Source: Physcomitrium patens
Lineage: Eukaryota; Streptophyta; Bryopsida; Funariales; Funariaceae
Length of the DNA: 64,000 bases
Reading direction: 5' to 3'
Assembly (NCBI RefSeq): GCF_000002425.4
Contig: NC_037274.1
Coordinates: forward strand, 344,937-408,936
This document shows, piece by piece, positions 1-12,943 of this stretch (positions are counted from its first letter, which is position 1; every line of letters starts with the position of its first letter). The notes under the pieces were generated by a model. That model did no database searches and was not told the origin of the DNA. It saw only the letters and a program-made list of their open reading frames with translations. Position numbers and translations under genes: made by a program.

Positions 1-126
1 ATTTATAATTTATGTTGATTTTTTGTTGTTATATTCTTATTTCTTAACTCATAATTTTAATTATTTATTTATTATAATATTTTTTAAAAAGTGGATTAAA
101 AGCTATATAAATATATTTATATTTTT

Positions 127-481
127 GAGAATGTTAAATCAACCCCACTAGTGGTTAAATTGATCCACCCAAAAGAACTAAATTATATTAAAAAAAAAAT
201 CCTAGAAAAATATAAAAGTATCAAAAGATACAAAGAAGGTTAAAAGACTAGTGTGTTGAGGATAAAAATTGAAATATAAATTGCATTGAAAAGGAAAGTG
301 CCAAGCAGAGGTGCAAGGAAGTTTGTCTCTTTTGACAAACAAACCAAAGAATAATGATGCATAATATAGCGTAATGGGATAGACTGAGAGGTGGATGTTG
401 TGGACTCATGGTGTTCAGATACAATGATGGTTTTGATGGATGTATTGATTTAACCACTCATGGGGTTGATTTAACATTCTC
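127..481. mobile_element. MITE-like element with 41-bp terminal inverted repeats
   Basis: The two ends are inverted copies of each other: 127-167 against the reverse complement of 441-481, about 36 of 41 bases the same, both starting GAGAATGTTAAATCAACC. The element is 355 bases long and has no transposase, so it looks like a non-autonomous DNA transposon (MITE). The interior is purine-rich with no convincing coding frame. I see no clear target duplication; both flanks are T-rich or TA-rich. The tip resembles that of the element at 22477-22678, so they may share a family. Confidence 0.7.
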
Positions 482-740
482 CTTTTGTATATATATATAT
501 ATATATATATGTTGTATATTTATTGTTCATTTTGTATAATACTTGTGGTATTTGGTATCATACAGTTTAACTCAAATATTTAAACATAGTTATGAATGTA
601 CACAAAAAAAAAATACTCATATTACTTGAAAATTGAATCTAATGTTTGTGTTTTTATTTTGTGCTATGATTTGCACAATTGCACGATGTGACGTTTTGTA
701 GCTTTGAGAGATAAAACATGACCAGACAACATTGGTGCCT

Positions 741-811
741 CTCTTGAGGCCCGGAGAAAGCCTTCACAGAGGTCGACACAGCCGAGGACGAAGCTGCAAA
801 GGCAGCGAGAG
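741..811 (-). pseudogene. Fragment of an rbcS transit-peptide exon
   Basis: On the minus strand this stretch reads like the middle of the transit peptide of the intact rbcS gene 1.7 kb away (compare 2449-2523), with peptide pieces such as [14 protein letters not shown]. It covers only about 22 codons. No start codon, no mature-protein exon and no second exon are recognisable around it. It lacks a 12-base unit that the intact gene carries as a near-tandem GAGGTCGAC repeat, and it has a few substitutions. It is best read as the relic of a local duplication, not a gene. Confidence 0.8.
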
Positions 812-1702
812 GGGGCTGTTGCACACGCTGTGAGTCAGTGGGCTGGTAGCCAGGCGAAGAAGATTACACGGAAGTGAATCATCCATAGCAACCAAATTTG
901 GACGGAGAAAGTGTGAGAAGGCAGAATCGCATCGTCAACAAATTGTCAAGTGATCTTGGAATGTTAGGTTTAGATTTCGTAGGTACACGTTTCACGTAGA
1001 GTCGCTTCTTGAGACGTCATTAAGGTTACGGTGTTTCTTTTCTTTTTTTAGAAAATGATAGCATTTTCATCACATATCTCTGCTAACTTTAGGATATTGG
1101 TCACTTAGACTAGTGTTGTACTTCGTCACTCGTTGTTCACTGCTTCGATTAGCTTCGTTATGACCGGAAGTGTGCAAAAGTTATCACCATGTAAGTTGCA
1201 ATCAAATTTGCAGAGCGCTCTTCTGCTCTGCTTCCACGAATTGTGACTGCAGAATTGTGACGAAACCTCCACTGATGCGAACTAGATTTATCAATGCAAC
1301 AGCTCATTGGACAACTGTATCGAAGTAATTATTCACCGGCAATTTGACTACATGTTGTAGGAGAGAAATGTCTGGCACAGTAAAGGTTTGCACCATTACT
1401 GTAAAAATTTGCAGAAACGGTACGGCAAGAGTGGATGAGTGTAGGAAGGTGAGGGGATAGAACTCGCGCGTATGTACAACGTGCAGACAGGAATTGCCAT
1501 GGTAACTGTGTTCGTTTGCGATCCAGTCGATTGTAGTGTTTCATCGAAAGCGAACGGGCATGTTGACATCAAAAGATTTGTCATAGCAGCCGGTGGATTT
1601 GGAAGGATAAGGTATATTCATCGCAGTTCGCAGGGCAAAAATGCCGCATATCGAAACAGGCAACAGAAGCGACAACGTCATATTCAAACGATCCCCCAAT
1701 CT
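812..1702. other. Non-coding stretch downstream of rbcS
   Basis: Mixed-composition DNA, richer in GC than the surroundings, between the rbcS fragment and the 3' end of the intact rbcS gene. The short open frames on either strand (for example 1472-1726 plus and 1329-1584 minus) have no recognisable domain. No RNA gene was recognised. Confidence 0.5.
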
Positions 1703-1708
1703 TTTATT
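1703..1708 (-). promoter_or_regulatory. Candidate poly(A) signal of rbcS
   Basis: The minus strand reads AATAAA here, 87 bases past the rbcS stop codon, a normal distance for a plant near-upstream polyadenylation element. Assigned by position and sequence only. Confidence 0.45.
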
Positions 1709-1794
1709 TATAAATGGTTACCATAAGTGTTACACAAGTGATTCTTCTTTGGATATCCACTTATCTACTAAGCTACGTAGGCTCGACGAATCAT

Positions 1795-2560
1795 CTAGTT
1801 GGGCCTGGCGACCAAGAAACCGCAGATCTGCACCTGCTTCACATTGTCGAAGCCCAAGACGCGCACGAAGCATCCGGGGAAGGTCTTCTTGCACTCCTCA
1901 ATCTCCCTCAATACCTGGGCGGGGTCCTGGCATCCGAACATGGGCAACTTCCACATGGTCCAGTAGCGACCATCGTAGTATCCGGGGGATGAGTTGTTGG
2001 TGCGGGACACGCCGTCGGCGTTCTGAACACAAGAATGCAGCGATTAGTAGAATGCCAATCGACAAAAATTCAGAGAAAATCAGGGAGGTAGGATACCAAA
2101 CGGAATGGAGCTACATGCAGCGTCGTACTAGATGCCCTGAGGAAGTATGGATTGCAACGAGAATATAAGGATCCAGTCAAGTAATCAATAAAAAAGGAGC
2201 TTTAACCAATTACGGGGGCGACAGAGACAGGGGACTTACCACGTCGAACTCGAGGCAAGGGATGAGCTTCTGCTGGATCATGTAGTCCACCTGCTTGGCG
2301 ATGGCGTCATCGGACAATGGGGGCAAGTAAGAGAAGGTCTCGAACTTCGTCATGCCAATGGGGTTCCACACCTGCATGCACTGCACACGGCTGCCATTCT
2401 GGACGGAGCTCAAGCTCTGGGCCTTGCTGGAGAACAAGGTGGAACTCTTGAGGCCGGAGAAGGCCTTCACGGAGGTCGACTCGGAGGTCGACACAGCCGA
2501 GGACGAAGCTGCGAAGGCAGCGGGGGCCACGACGGTGGAGGTGGCGACAACGGAAGCCAT
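1795..2560 (-). CDS. rbcS: RuBisCO small subunit, chloroplast precursor
   Basis: Small subunit of ribulose-1,5-bisphosphate carboxylase/oxygenase, made in the cytosol and imported into the chloroplast stroma, where eight copies cap the large-subunit octamer. Exon 1 is 2560-2240 (107 codons), the intron 2239-2023 (217 bases, GTAAGT donor, CAG acceptor), exon 2 2022-1795 (75 codons plus stop). The product is 182 residues. Residues 1-61 are a Ser/Ala-rich transit peptide; the mature protein starts at MQVWNPIG (residue 62). Family landmarks are [16 protein letters not shown] just before the intron, and [17 protein letters not shown] in exon 2. The loop between PCLEF and YYDGRYW has land-plant length. 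The intron lies where seed plants have their second rbcS intron; the usual first intron near the transit-peptide boundary is absent. The ATG at 2560 is chosen because it gives a standard MASVV-type transit peptide. The open frame continues upstream without one, so that part is 5' leader. Confidence 0.95.
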
Positions 2561-3034
2561 TGCAAGCGCTTGGGGTACAAGCGCGGTACTACTGAAACGC
2601 TGGATGGAGGGCAGGAAGACAAATTGACTGTGGGATGAGGGAATGATGCGGCGCAGGGAGAATTTTGTAGCAGCAGCGATGAGGTGCGGAGGGAGGAGCG
2701 AGGGAGGAGGCTGAGCCGCAAGAGCAGACGCTGAAGGGCGTCCACAAACTGCGAAGCATGTTATCTGTTCCAGGATTTGCTTGCTTGGTCCAGACTCTCG
2801 CTCTCGCTCTCGCTCGTGCTTCCATGCCCACAGGCCCCCTCCTCCTCCGTGGACGCCGTCGCCATCAATCAGGATGAACGTATTGTTGGATGTGCGAGTG
2901 GATGAATAGAGCATTCATTTTCGCAGTCGTGCTTCGGAACCTTTTTTCACTCAGAACCGTCGCCTTGTTGTGTGGGGATGTGGGGAAGAACAGTTATGTG
3001 AGGTGGCTGGACAAGAGGTGTGGTTTTCAAGCTT

Positions 3035-3040
<6 letters not shown>
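2561..3040 (-). promoter_or_regulatory. rbcS 5' leader and promoter region
   Basis: GC-richer DNA directly upstream of the rbcS start codon. It contains a GAGCGA-type microsatellite on the minus strand (about 2791-2818) and one GATAA core (2765-2761, minus strand), the kind of I-box core found in light-regulated rbcS promoters. I do not see a convincing TATA box within 200 bases. The open frames crossing it have no recognisable domain. Confidence 0.35.

Positions 3041-3066
<26 letters not shown>
3041..3066. repeat. (AT)n microsatellite
   Basis: An uninterrupted AT dinucleotide run that marks the switch from the GC-richer rbcS island to AT-rich intergenic DNA. Confidence 0.9.
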
Positions 3067-6000
3067 TTTTCTTCTAGTCTTAGATTGGAAATTTTTATTT
3101 TCAGAAGTTTTCTTAATTAATTAGGGGTTTTTTTGTGACCAATTTTTTTTGTGGTACTGACGATTAGCAATTTCTTTACAATCTTACTTAGAAAAATTAG
3201 GATATCCAAACTTGTGCATCAGTCAATTTCAGTTGAAAAAGAAGAATGATAAACTTCAAAGGTAGTTAAGGAGAAAAAAAACATAGAGTACTGTTCAAAC
3301 TTGTAAAAATATTCTGCAATTGGAAATACATGTATGTTGTGATTTGTAAACTCGTGTAGATCTTTCATTTTTTTAAAAAAACAAATCAATTTTTTAAAAT
3401 TTGTACAGAGATAGTTAGAAATGAGATTGATTTTCTACAAAGATAAAACACATGAGTTTATTGCTTTATTTAGTATTTGTAAGCTTCTAATTTTTATTTT
3501 ACAGTAACAAGCCACAAAATTTATATAAGAAATACTATATTACATGATTTAACAAAATTTATATAGTCTTTCTTTTACAGTCTTTCTTCTAATGTTTAAC
3601 AAAATTTTAATTTTATATATTCTAAATTTTTCAAAGATTTAAAAGATAAAAAACTTTTTTTATTTTTTATTATTTTTTATATACATTAGACTTATTTTGA
3701 TTTATATCTTCTCATTTCATAATAATATGTGTTTTATTAAAAAGATAATCATCTCTAAAATTTCTATCTTTAACGTATCAAAAAATAAACCACTCTTTAT
3801 TATTATCATTAAGAGATTATTTAGTTCTTATTTTATTATTTATTATATTTTCTATTGGAATAATTATAATATAGAGTTTCATTAGCTGATAAAAAATATA
3901 AAAAATCTAATGATTATTTTTAAAATATCATTTTTAGTAAATTCATTTTTTTTTCAAATGAATGTCTTTTTTCTAAATTTTTACTTAGTAAATCTATGTA
4001 TATGTATGTATCTATGTATATACATATATTTTAGGAATGAGAACCATATTAAAATTCTATTTTAGTTTAAAATAATTATTTATAATACTCAACAGTATCA
4101 TTCAATGATTACAAAAAATTACAGTAAAAAGTGCAATCTTTGTTTAAGAAATTAATATTAATTGGAATACATTGTTTATTCTCTTAGATCCTACTTTCTC
4201 CCTTCTTCCAACTTCTTTCATAGTCTTTATAGATTAATAATCATGTTCAAAAACTATTAAGATCAAGTAATAAAAATAATTTTTAATGTTTAGACTTCTT
4301 CAAAATAATAACATCCATTATATAAATTTTAGTTAATTATCCAAAATTATAATGTCTTCTACATTTTACATTGAAAAAAGGTTATTTTCTTAAGAATATC
4401 AAAAAAATATTTTAATATCCTATAGAAAATTCTATAAGATTATAAAAAATTAAAGGTATACAAAAATTGGTAAAAATTTAAACGAGGATTTAATTTTTTA
4501 TAAACTTCTACCATGTTTAATTTAATTTTTATAATTTATATTTTTCAAAAAAGGAATTATCTTCTAATTTATATACTACTTATTTTAAAAGCTATTATAA
4601 TGTATTTTTTCAAAAAATTATTAAGTTTAAGACACTTTAATTACTACTTGATTGAAATTTTATTCAAAACTTTGAATATATATTTAACATTTACTAAAAC
4701 TCTTCACCTATATATTATAGATCTTATTATTTGTATTAATTGGATTATAATCAGAAACCACTATCAATTAGAAAAATATAATAAAATTTGGAAATTAATA
4801 AAATATTGCACAATTTTTTTTACAATAAATAAAATAAAAAAATTTAAAATAAAATAATATTTTTTATCTAAATTTTATAAAATTAATATTGAATAAAATA
4901 AAAAATTAAATCTAGACTTATTGACATAAAAAGGTGGCCTATATTTCTAAAAATATTATAAATTATTTCAATTATTTAAAAAATATTCATTAGCTAAAAT
5001 AATCTTCTACAAAATTTATCTCTAATATGCATCAAATCCATGTTATATGCTTGTATTATTTCAAGTTGATATTTTAAGGGTTTTTAATACATATTGTATT
5101 ATTAAATTTTAAAATGTGACACTTAGATATTCTTTTAAAATTAGTATAACTTGTGATACTATTGTTAATAATATATCAATCTTAGATGACATCACCATAG
5201 TTATAAAAGTTGTGACAAATATTGAATTGAACTCTGTGATTATTTAACAACTATATCATTTAATATAAATTAACATTTATTCTTAAGAATCGTCTTCTGA
5301 TAATAATAAGAAATCTAAATGATATTTTTTTCTACCACGATTAATAAATACTAAATATCTTGGAATACAAAAAAAAGATACATATGAGATAATTTAAAAT
5401 TTTACAAAAAATAGTTGGAGTAATAAATTTTAAAATATAAAAAATAAATTATATTTCAGGTAATTAAATATATACTATTTTATTATTCTATTATTTTATT
5501 TTATAGAATATATTATAAAAAACGTATTTTTGACTAAGAGATTATCAATAAGATATATTTTCTAATAATTAGCTATATATATATATATATATATATATAT
5601 AGCTAAATAAAAAGTAAATATAAGAAAATATAGATTATTTAGATATTATATATTTTTTTAAATCAATTCTTTACTTCTTGTTGTAATACCTTATAATATT
5701 CTGATAAACAAATCCAAACTCCAAAGGCAATACTTTGAGTTACAAATTCATTTAAACTACATCTAATGAGCTTAGATTTTTATATCTAAAGAACAAAATT
5801 ATTGATTTTTTTAAACTAATGCATTTGATCTACCTCTATTTTTGTAAAAAGAAAAAAACTTAAAATGTCTTCAATCTACCTTACTTGGTCTATAGTTTTA
5901 ATAGCAAGTATATTGTTCTTTAATTTATGTTTTCTTTGACTTATATTTAGCTTGTTATTCTCTCAACTTTGTTTTCTTTGTCTTGCTTGGACCTCAATTT

Positions 6001-6871
6001 TAGACTTATGATTAATGTCATGTCGATGCTAGGATATCTTCACAACTTGAAAGAAAACAAGTGCATATTCCCTCTCTTTAAAACATGTCATAAAGTACAT
6101 GAATTTATACTTAGTGCTAAAAAGATGTTGTGTTGTAATATAACTATTAAGTGAAAGAAATAGAAAATTATTATATCAAAAAAATCTTATAATAGATTTA
6201 AAAATAACATAAGGAAGAGTTAAGGAGGTAGTCAAAAAAATTAAGTACTTTTATTACTTTTTGGATAAAAAAACTTCTATTAACTTTGTAAGACTATAAA
6301 TAAGTCAAAATAAAGTAAATTAAAAAGAAAAGCTTATAGGCATCTTTACGTGAAAGTAAAGAGTAACTTTTAATAATAAAAAATACTTAGAATGAAATCA
6401 AAGAGGGCCAATAATGAACGAAGATCACAAAATTATGCACCTATGGCAAATGTAAGGTTTTTTTATTGATTAAAGAGTAGAGTTTGAATTAAAAATTTAT
6501 AGAATATCTTTAAATATTAGTTTTGAGGGATTTATTGGCATAATTTCTTTGTGAGAGCTTTGCAAAATTAAGATTATTTTGGACGACTTAGTTTTGTAGT
6601 GACTAAAAAAGAGATTGTATTTTAGTAAAATATGTGAATTATGTAGCCAATCTATATGTAAAATTTTGTGGATTTGTAAAAGTATTTGTGCTAGATATAT
6701 ATTCTAATATAATTTTAATTTGACAATTAAATCAAAAGTAATTTAGATTTAAGTTAAAAAATAATCTAAAAAATTAGGTTTTGAAAGTCTATGAATGTTC
6801 TTAATATTTTGGCAATTGTTTTATTATTTTGGATTTTTTTAATACCCATAATTAACTTAGTTTTTAACATT

Positions 6872-6876
<5 letters not shown>

Positions 6877-6932
<56 letters not shown>
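6877..6932. repeat. Long (AT)n microsatellite
   Basis: About 28 uninterrupted AT units, the longest dinucleotide run in the window. Confidence 0.95.
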
Positions 6933-6935
<3 letters not shown>

Positions 6936-8251
6936 CTTCCCTTATTTTCTTATTTCTTCTCTATATCTAATTCTTCTATTTTTACTCAATCTAATCTCCT
7001 TTACTAAATTATTCTATGGATTTAATTTTTGTTATTATTTATTTTATCCATAATTTTGAGAGTAAATTTATACTATGATATTTTTATTCAAAGGCTTATA
7101 TCAAATTTTTTATTAATAAAATTTTATAATATTTTATAATATTTTTTATTTTACTTATTTCCTCTAATAAGTATATTAATTGTTTTTGAAGATATGTTAT
7201 TGTAAATTTATACTTAAATATTTTAGTAGAATTAAGTATTTTATTATGAATGCGTAGAGGTAAACGGTATAAGAGATGTCCACACAATAAAATAGAGATG
7301 TAAATTTAGTAATTTTCTTGATAATTTGATAACTTGAGATTAAAGATTTAAAAAAAGATAAAGAAAAATAATATTTTATTTTGTCAAAAAATTCTTAATG
7401 GTAGTAGAAATAATAAAAAAAAAGTAATTAAAAAAAAAAAAAAAAAAAAAAAACCCTTTCTTGCCAACAAAGAAGATTTTTGTACCACAGTAGTGCGAAA
7501 AGTTTGATACATCTTTAGGATTGCAAAACAATATATTGTCAAATTTAGTCCTATAACAACTTGAATACAGCAACTGATTAAAATATTTGTTCTCAAAGGT
7601 AATAAGGATCAAGGCTATAATACAATACATATCTAATTGATACTTGATATTGGATGAACAAAAAATCCAAGTGGCTCCCTCAACTTGAGTAATTTAATAA
7701 ACCATAAAATTTTAATCGTGTCTAATTTTCCAAAATTTATTTTGTGTATATATGTATGTGTGCATATGTGTGTATGTTTTATTTTTATTATAATTGATTT
7801 TTTTTTATGTTGATGTATATGTTTATTTTTAATCCCAAATCTTTTAACTTTCATTCTTTCTACTAATATTTTAGAGATTTCCAACAATTGATTTCTTAGT
7901 GATGAGTTATTCACAAAATTAAAGTTAGTACTTGGCATCTATGTTAATAGATACACATAGACAACAAATAGATGAAGTAAAAAGATTAAAATGTGATCTA
8001 AGTACTTCTTTTAAATAATTCTAAGGTTCAATAATATTATTAAAAATAAGAGATTTTCTATGGATTTAACATAGATCCTAGTTTTGTAGATTTATCAACC
8101 AAATACAACTTCCAATTATAAAAATATTAAATACTAAAATTTTAAGTTACATATAATAACACCTTAATTAATCAATTAGTTTTAATAAAAAAATAACTTT
8201 CAATAACTATTTTTTACATAAGCTAGATGTGTTTTATAATAAAATTTCAAT

Positions 8252-8360
8252 ACATGTATAGAAAATATAACTGGATTGTTTTAGTTGAATTTCAATATTC
8301 TGAAAATAAACAACACATGTATAGAAAATATAACTGGATTATTTTAGTTGAATTTCAATA
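8252..8360. repeat. Two-copy direct repeat, period 63
   Basis: A block of about 46 bases starting ACATGTATAGAAAATATAAC occurs at 8252-8297 and again at 8315-8360, with one or two differences. A simple local duplication in non-coding DNA. Confidence 0.85.
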
Positions 8361-9385
8361 AACCAAAAAATAACTATTAATACCAGAAAATAGATTCCAT
8401 GATTAATTGCAACAACTAGGTACTATTATTTTAACTAGGTACTATAAATTTATATATTTATGAAAAACATACTAAATATTTAGAACAACACAATTGACTA
8501 GGGTTATATATGAAATAATTTAAGTACAAAAATTAACATTATAAAATTTATAAAAGAATAAATAGTTTAATCAAAAAAATATTGCTTTTAATATTTTCAA
8601 TTTTTTAAAATATGTTAAAGAAATATTTTTATTAAAATATATTTATAAAAAAAAATATCATAGTATATGATAAAATACAATAAAATATACAGAATTTTTT
8701 CAAAATTAAAAATAAAATTAAAAATATAATCACACACCTTTTAGAATTATTTATATTTTAATCATTTTTTACTAATTTATTTTGTATCTATTTAAATAAG
8801 TATGCTATTTTTTTAAAAGATAAATTTATACATTTAAAAATAGAAAATAACATAAAAAATAATATTTTATTCAAAAAATTTAAGAAATGTAAGATTTTAC
8901 ATAAAAAAGAAATTTTATTTTAATTATGCCGATTTTTTAGAATATATTATTATAATTAAGAGTCTGAAGAAAATTTCTAAAAATATATATAATTTTTAGA
9001 TTAAATAATTTTAAGATATAATAGAATGCTCATAATAGAAATTCATAACTTCCAAGAATATTTCATATGCTTTTATTAATTGTTGCATTACTGATGTGTT
9101 GATCTGCAAGGACTAAATGAATTGAATCATATATGTCCAAGAAAAACTTAAAATTTAAAGATAAAATTGACCACTAATATTATTTTATTATTTCTAATAT
9201 AATATTATATTTAATTTCATTTTATTTTATATTAAAGAACACTTATAAGATCCAAAAGATTAAATATAATCACATGGACATTAAGAATACAATGACTTCT
9301 CAATAGCAAGAATTTTTACATTAAATTTTATAAATTATTTAAGAGATTATTAGAAGAATTAATGTCTTAATCATTAAAGAATTCA

Positions 9386-9421
<36 letters not shown>

Positions 9422-11830
9422 TTTTACATATTTTGTTTTAGATAATTTTTTATTTTATTAATCTGATGGACTTATTTTATTTTATTTTTATCTTTTTTCT
9501 AAAATCTTGATAAATTTATTTAAATATCTTCTAATCTCAAATTTTCATAGTTATATTTTAATGATGAATCATTTGATCAATACAATAAATTTTGTATATT
9601 ATACAAAAACAACTTCAATTAAAAAAACTTAGTTAATTAAATTTGGTTTTATTAAAGAGATTTTTTTTTTAATAAATAAGATAATTTTTACTACTTTTTA
9701 TAATGCATCAATGGTATTTTGTATATTATCTTTCTAGTTTGTTTAGAAATTAATTACTTGCTAATTTGTTTTTAAAGCTAATATTGACTCTTTTTTTTAA
9801 ATACTTTTCTTCTCTTTTTTTTATCTCTTCTATATTGTAGAGATTTTTTTCTCATAACCTAATATGTTTTTATATTTAGCTTTAATCATTGTTTGATTTT
9901 AATTTATTATTAGTTTTATCTTTTAATAAATTTCGACTAATTAAATTTATATAAATACGTTAAAATGTTTGTTTTAAATATATAATATTAATAAATAAAA
10001 ATTATAAAATAAATAATCTCGAATAATAATAATATTTTTATATGTACACAATATATTTTATTAAAAAATACATATAAATTCATATTTAAAATTTAATCTC
10101 AATTTTTTTAAATTACAAGAATATTGATATAAGTATCTAATAAAATAAATATGTATATATAATAATTAACATATCCAAAACAAATAGCACATATATTTTA
10201 TGACTTATATGTATTTATTTATAACATATTATGTTACCTTATTTATATACTTTCGATTTACTAATACATGCATGTTATTTATAAATATTATTTTTATTTT
10301 ATAATATATTTTTAATTATCTTTGTTTTATAATTATATATATATATATATATATATATTACAAAATCATTCTAAATACATTATTTTACTTATTTGTGGTG
10401 TGATCAAGTTATTGTAACATTATTTTTTAGGAAACTTTTTTTTAAAAGCGAATATTTCATCAATTATTTTTTGTGACTTCAATTTTTCCCTACAAATTTT
10501 TATTTAAAGCAATCATATTGACACCACTAAGACATCATCTACATGGTATTGTTTATCTTCTTTATTTCCTTAGAGAGCAAGTGGATATCTTCCTAAAACA
10601 ATGCAATATGGACATGCACAAGTCTTCTATGCACCTTCGGCTCCAACTCCATCTTGTAATATCATACCCCTTGTTGTTTAATCCCTTAATATATTAATAG
10701 TATTCTTGTTGCAGTTCTCTACTTAGTCAGTTGCTATGTTGGCTTATTGATTGAATTTGGTTTTAATTTAAAGAAATTGGATTGAGATATGCATAGTAAA
10801 GAGTGTAGATTTTTGCTTTTTTTTCAAGGTAATTTTTACCCATAGTGTGAGGTAGTGCATTGCCATAGAATTTGTGGTTTAGTTGTAGCTTTTATGCCTC
10901 CACTTTAAAAGAATACAAGTTTGATTATTAACAAAATAACTCTTACAAGGATCATGACTACTCATCAATGCTACTAAATTCATGATTTTTAATGCCAAAT
11001 CAATCTTGTACTGCCGCTACTTTGCTCTATATTGTATTAGAATTTAAGTGGACCTTGTATTTGTCCTTGGGTACTTATAGTTCAAATCAAAGCATATTGT
11101 TAAAAATTGCTTTATTTATTAGTTGAATAAATGGAAATATACTAATGAACCATCACATAAAATTGTCTTAAAAATACACAATTACTACTGAGTCTAATAT
11201 ACAAGATATATATTAATTATCAAATAATTTTTTTATTCAAAAAAACTATCAATTATTATGTAGTATGTATGTATATTCTTTTAGGATTAAAAAAATAAAT
11301 TTTAATATTAAAAACATTTCATGCAACGTATTTTAGTAGTTGTAAGTCATACATATCTATAGTAATAATACTATTAGAAATTTGGTGTTTTCAAAGTATA
11401 TGTATTATGATTAAGATGGTGGAGAAAAATATTAGACTTTACTGTTTTCTTCTGTTTCATGTCATTATTTTTAACTGTTAAAGAATGCCAAAAATATAAT
11501 ATTGAATGTACACAATTAAGAAGTTTAAAATGGAGTGCTTACATGTCTTATCAAGTGCAAAACGTATTGTTTTAAATGTATTTGAATAATTGTACAATTC
11601 TATATCAACTTCAATAAGAATGCATATATATGTTGATTTTCCATTGACATATCTATAAATCTATTTAAATTATTCTTCTCAACTATTGGTACTGGCTCAA
11701 ACAGAATTACCACCTTTCGAATTTTCAAACATTCTATTATTTAAACATATTTGAAATTAAAATATTCGAGTTAATGGTGCTTATTGCACCAAAATCAATC
11801 ATATCTTCTGAAGTAACAGATCCAAAGTTA

Positions 11831-12943
11831 CTACACCTCAATGTTTGTACAGTATTATACGCTGCAAGCACAATTGTGGTTCCCAACATATGAGAACAAG
11901 AAGTTCACATGTTCTCATGGCGCAGGGAGCATTGCAGACAGGAAGAGGGGCATTGAAGACAAAGACACTGCGTGCACTAATTGTATAAAAGGTAAAAGAA
12001 TTCCAGAAACAAAAAAAACTTGCAGTTCTTTGTGAGGGCGATGACGCCAAGTTTGCGCCACCGCCTACGACTGTACATGAGTAAGTGGGAGAAATACAGA
12101 CGCAAAACATCGCTGCACACACCGAACCGTGTTGTCACAACAACATAAGGGGTCCTAAAAAGATTGCAAAAAGCAGGACGCTACCTAAGCTGCAAAACTC
12201 GCTAGGCGTCCAACTGAACAATCTTGTGCAGGGATATAACATCTGGTAACATGCCCATGCGCCTTGCCTCGCGAAAAAAACCGGTGAGAGAAGTGGGGGA
12301 AAACTTGAAGTCGACCGTCGCCGCAGGAACGAACCAGCAAAAAACCCGTGCACAGGTGCACGAAAGCCTTCTTCCAAGTCAAAAAAACCGCCTCACAGAT
12401 CAAACGCGTTGCGAAACGCATCGGTGTCATGCCCACGGGGGTGGGAGAACAGCACAGAAAACCACATTGGGGGTGTTGATCACGAAAAAAGAAAAGAAAA
12501 AAGGGATGCTATGAAAAAAGATGTATGGTGTACCATAGACAGGTAATGCAGCGGCATGTCCACGGGGAAAAGAGAAAACCCAGTTGTAAGCGTGGTCTTC
12601 GTCTTCGTGAGATAATCGATCTCTGCGCGGAATGCCTTTTGAAGCCAATGGAAACACCCGTGCTGAAGTGAAGCCGACGCGCTTCATCCTCCAGCAAATG
12701 TTTGCCAAACCCCCACTTCGGCCACTGCTAAAATCCTACATAACCCTGAAGAAAGGACACAGACCAGATGGAAATTGTTGTAAGAACATCACTGAGCGGG
12801 CAGGGGAAATCGGATTCGAAATCCGAAGGAAAACCCATCCACTTGTCGTTATGCTTTAGAGGCACCGAAAGATGCTGTTGAATAGAGAAAGAACTATCAG
12901 CACACTTGCTCGTTGCCTGGACCTGTAAAGCTTCCAAGCACCA
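11831..12943 (-). other. 3' flank of the BBX gene, probably including its 3' UTR
   Basis: Start of the second GC-richer island, directly past the BBX stop codon. Overlapping short open frames on both strands have no recognisable domain and look like by-products of the composition. No exact AATAAA was found on the minus strand within the 400 bases after the stop. Confidence 0.35.

Larger units (their letters stand above)
3067..11830. other. AT-rich intergenic DNA without a recognised gene
   Basis: About 8.8 kb of strongly AT-biased sequence. Open frames are short and rich in Phe, Ile, Lys and Asn, as expected by chance at this composition (for example 4513-4857 and 7633-7938). It holds several (AT)n runs (about 5573-5601, 6877-6932, 10337-10359), an A run near 7430-7452, a T run near 9389-9418 and one 63-base-period direct repeat (8252-8360). 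The stretch 10470-11100 is slightly less AT-biased, but I recognise nothing in it. Confidence 0.6.

Noticed and set aside
1641-2168. 175-codon plus-strand open frame
   Set aside because: It is antisense to rbcS exon 2 and the intron; the minus-strand frame matches a known family.
2890-3120. 76-codon plus-strand frame ending in a TA repeat
   Set aside because: Low complexity at the end, no family features, in the rbcS promoter.
4513-4857. 114-codon plus-strand open frame
   Set aside because: Phe/Ile/Lys/Asn-rich translation of AT-rich DNA, with no features.
10473-10697. 74-codon plus-strand frame in a slightly less AT-rich patch
   Set aside because: I could not tie it to any family, and the surroundings show no splice or promoter context.
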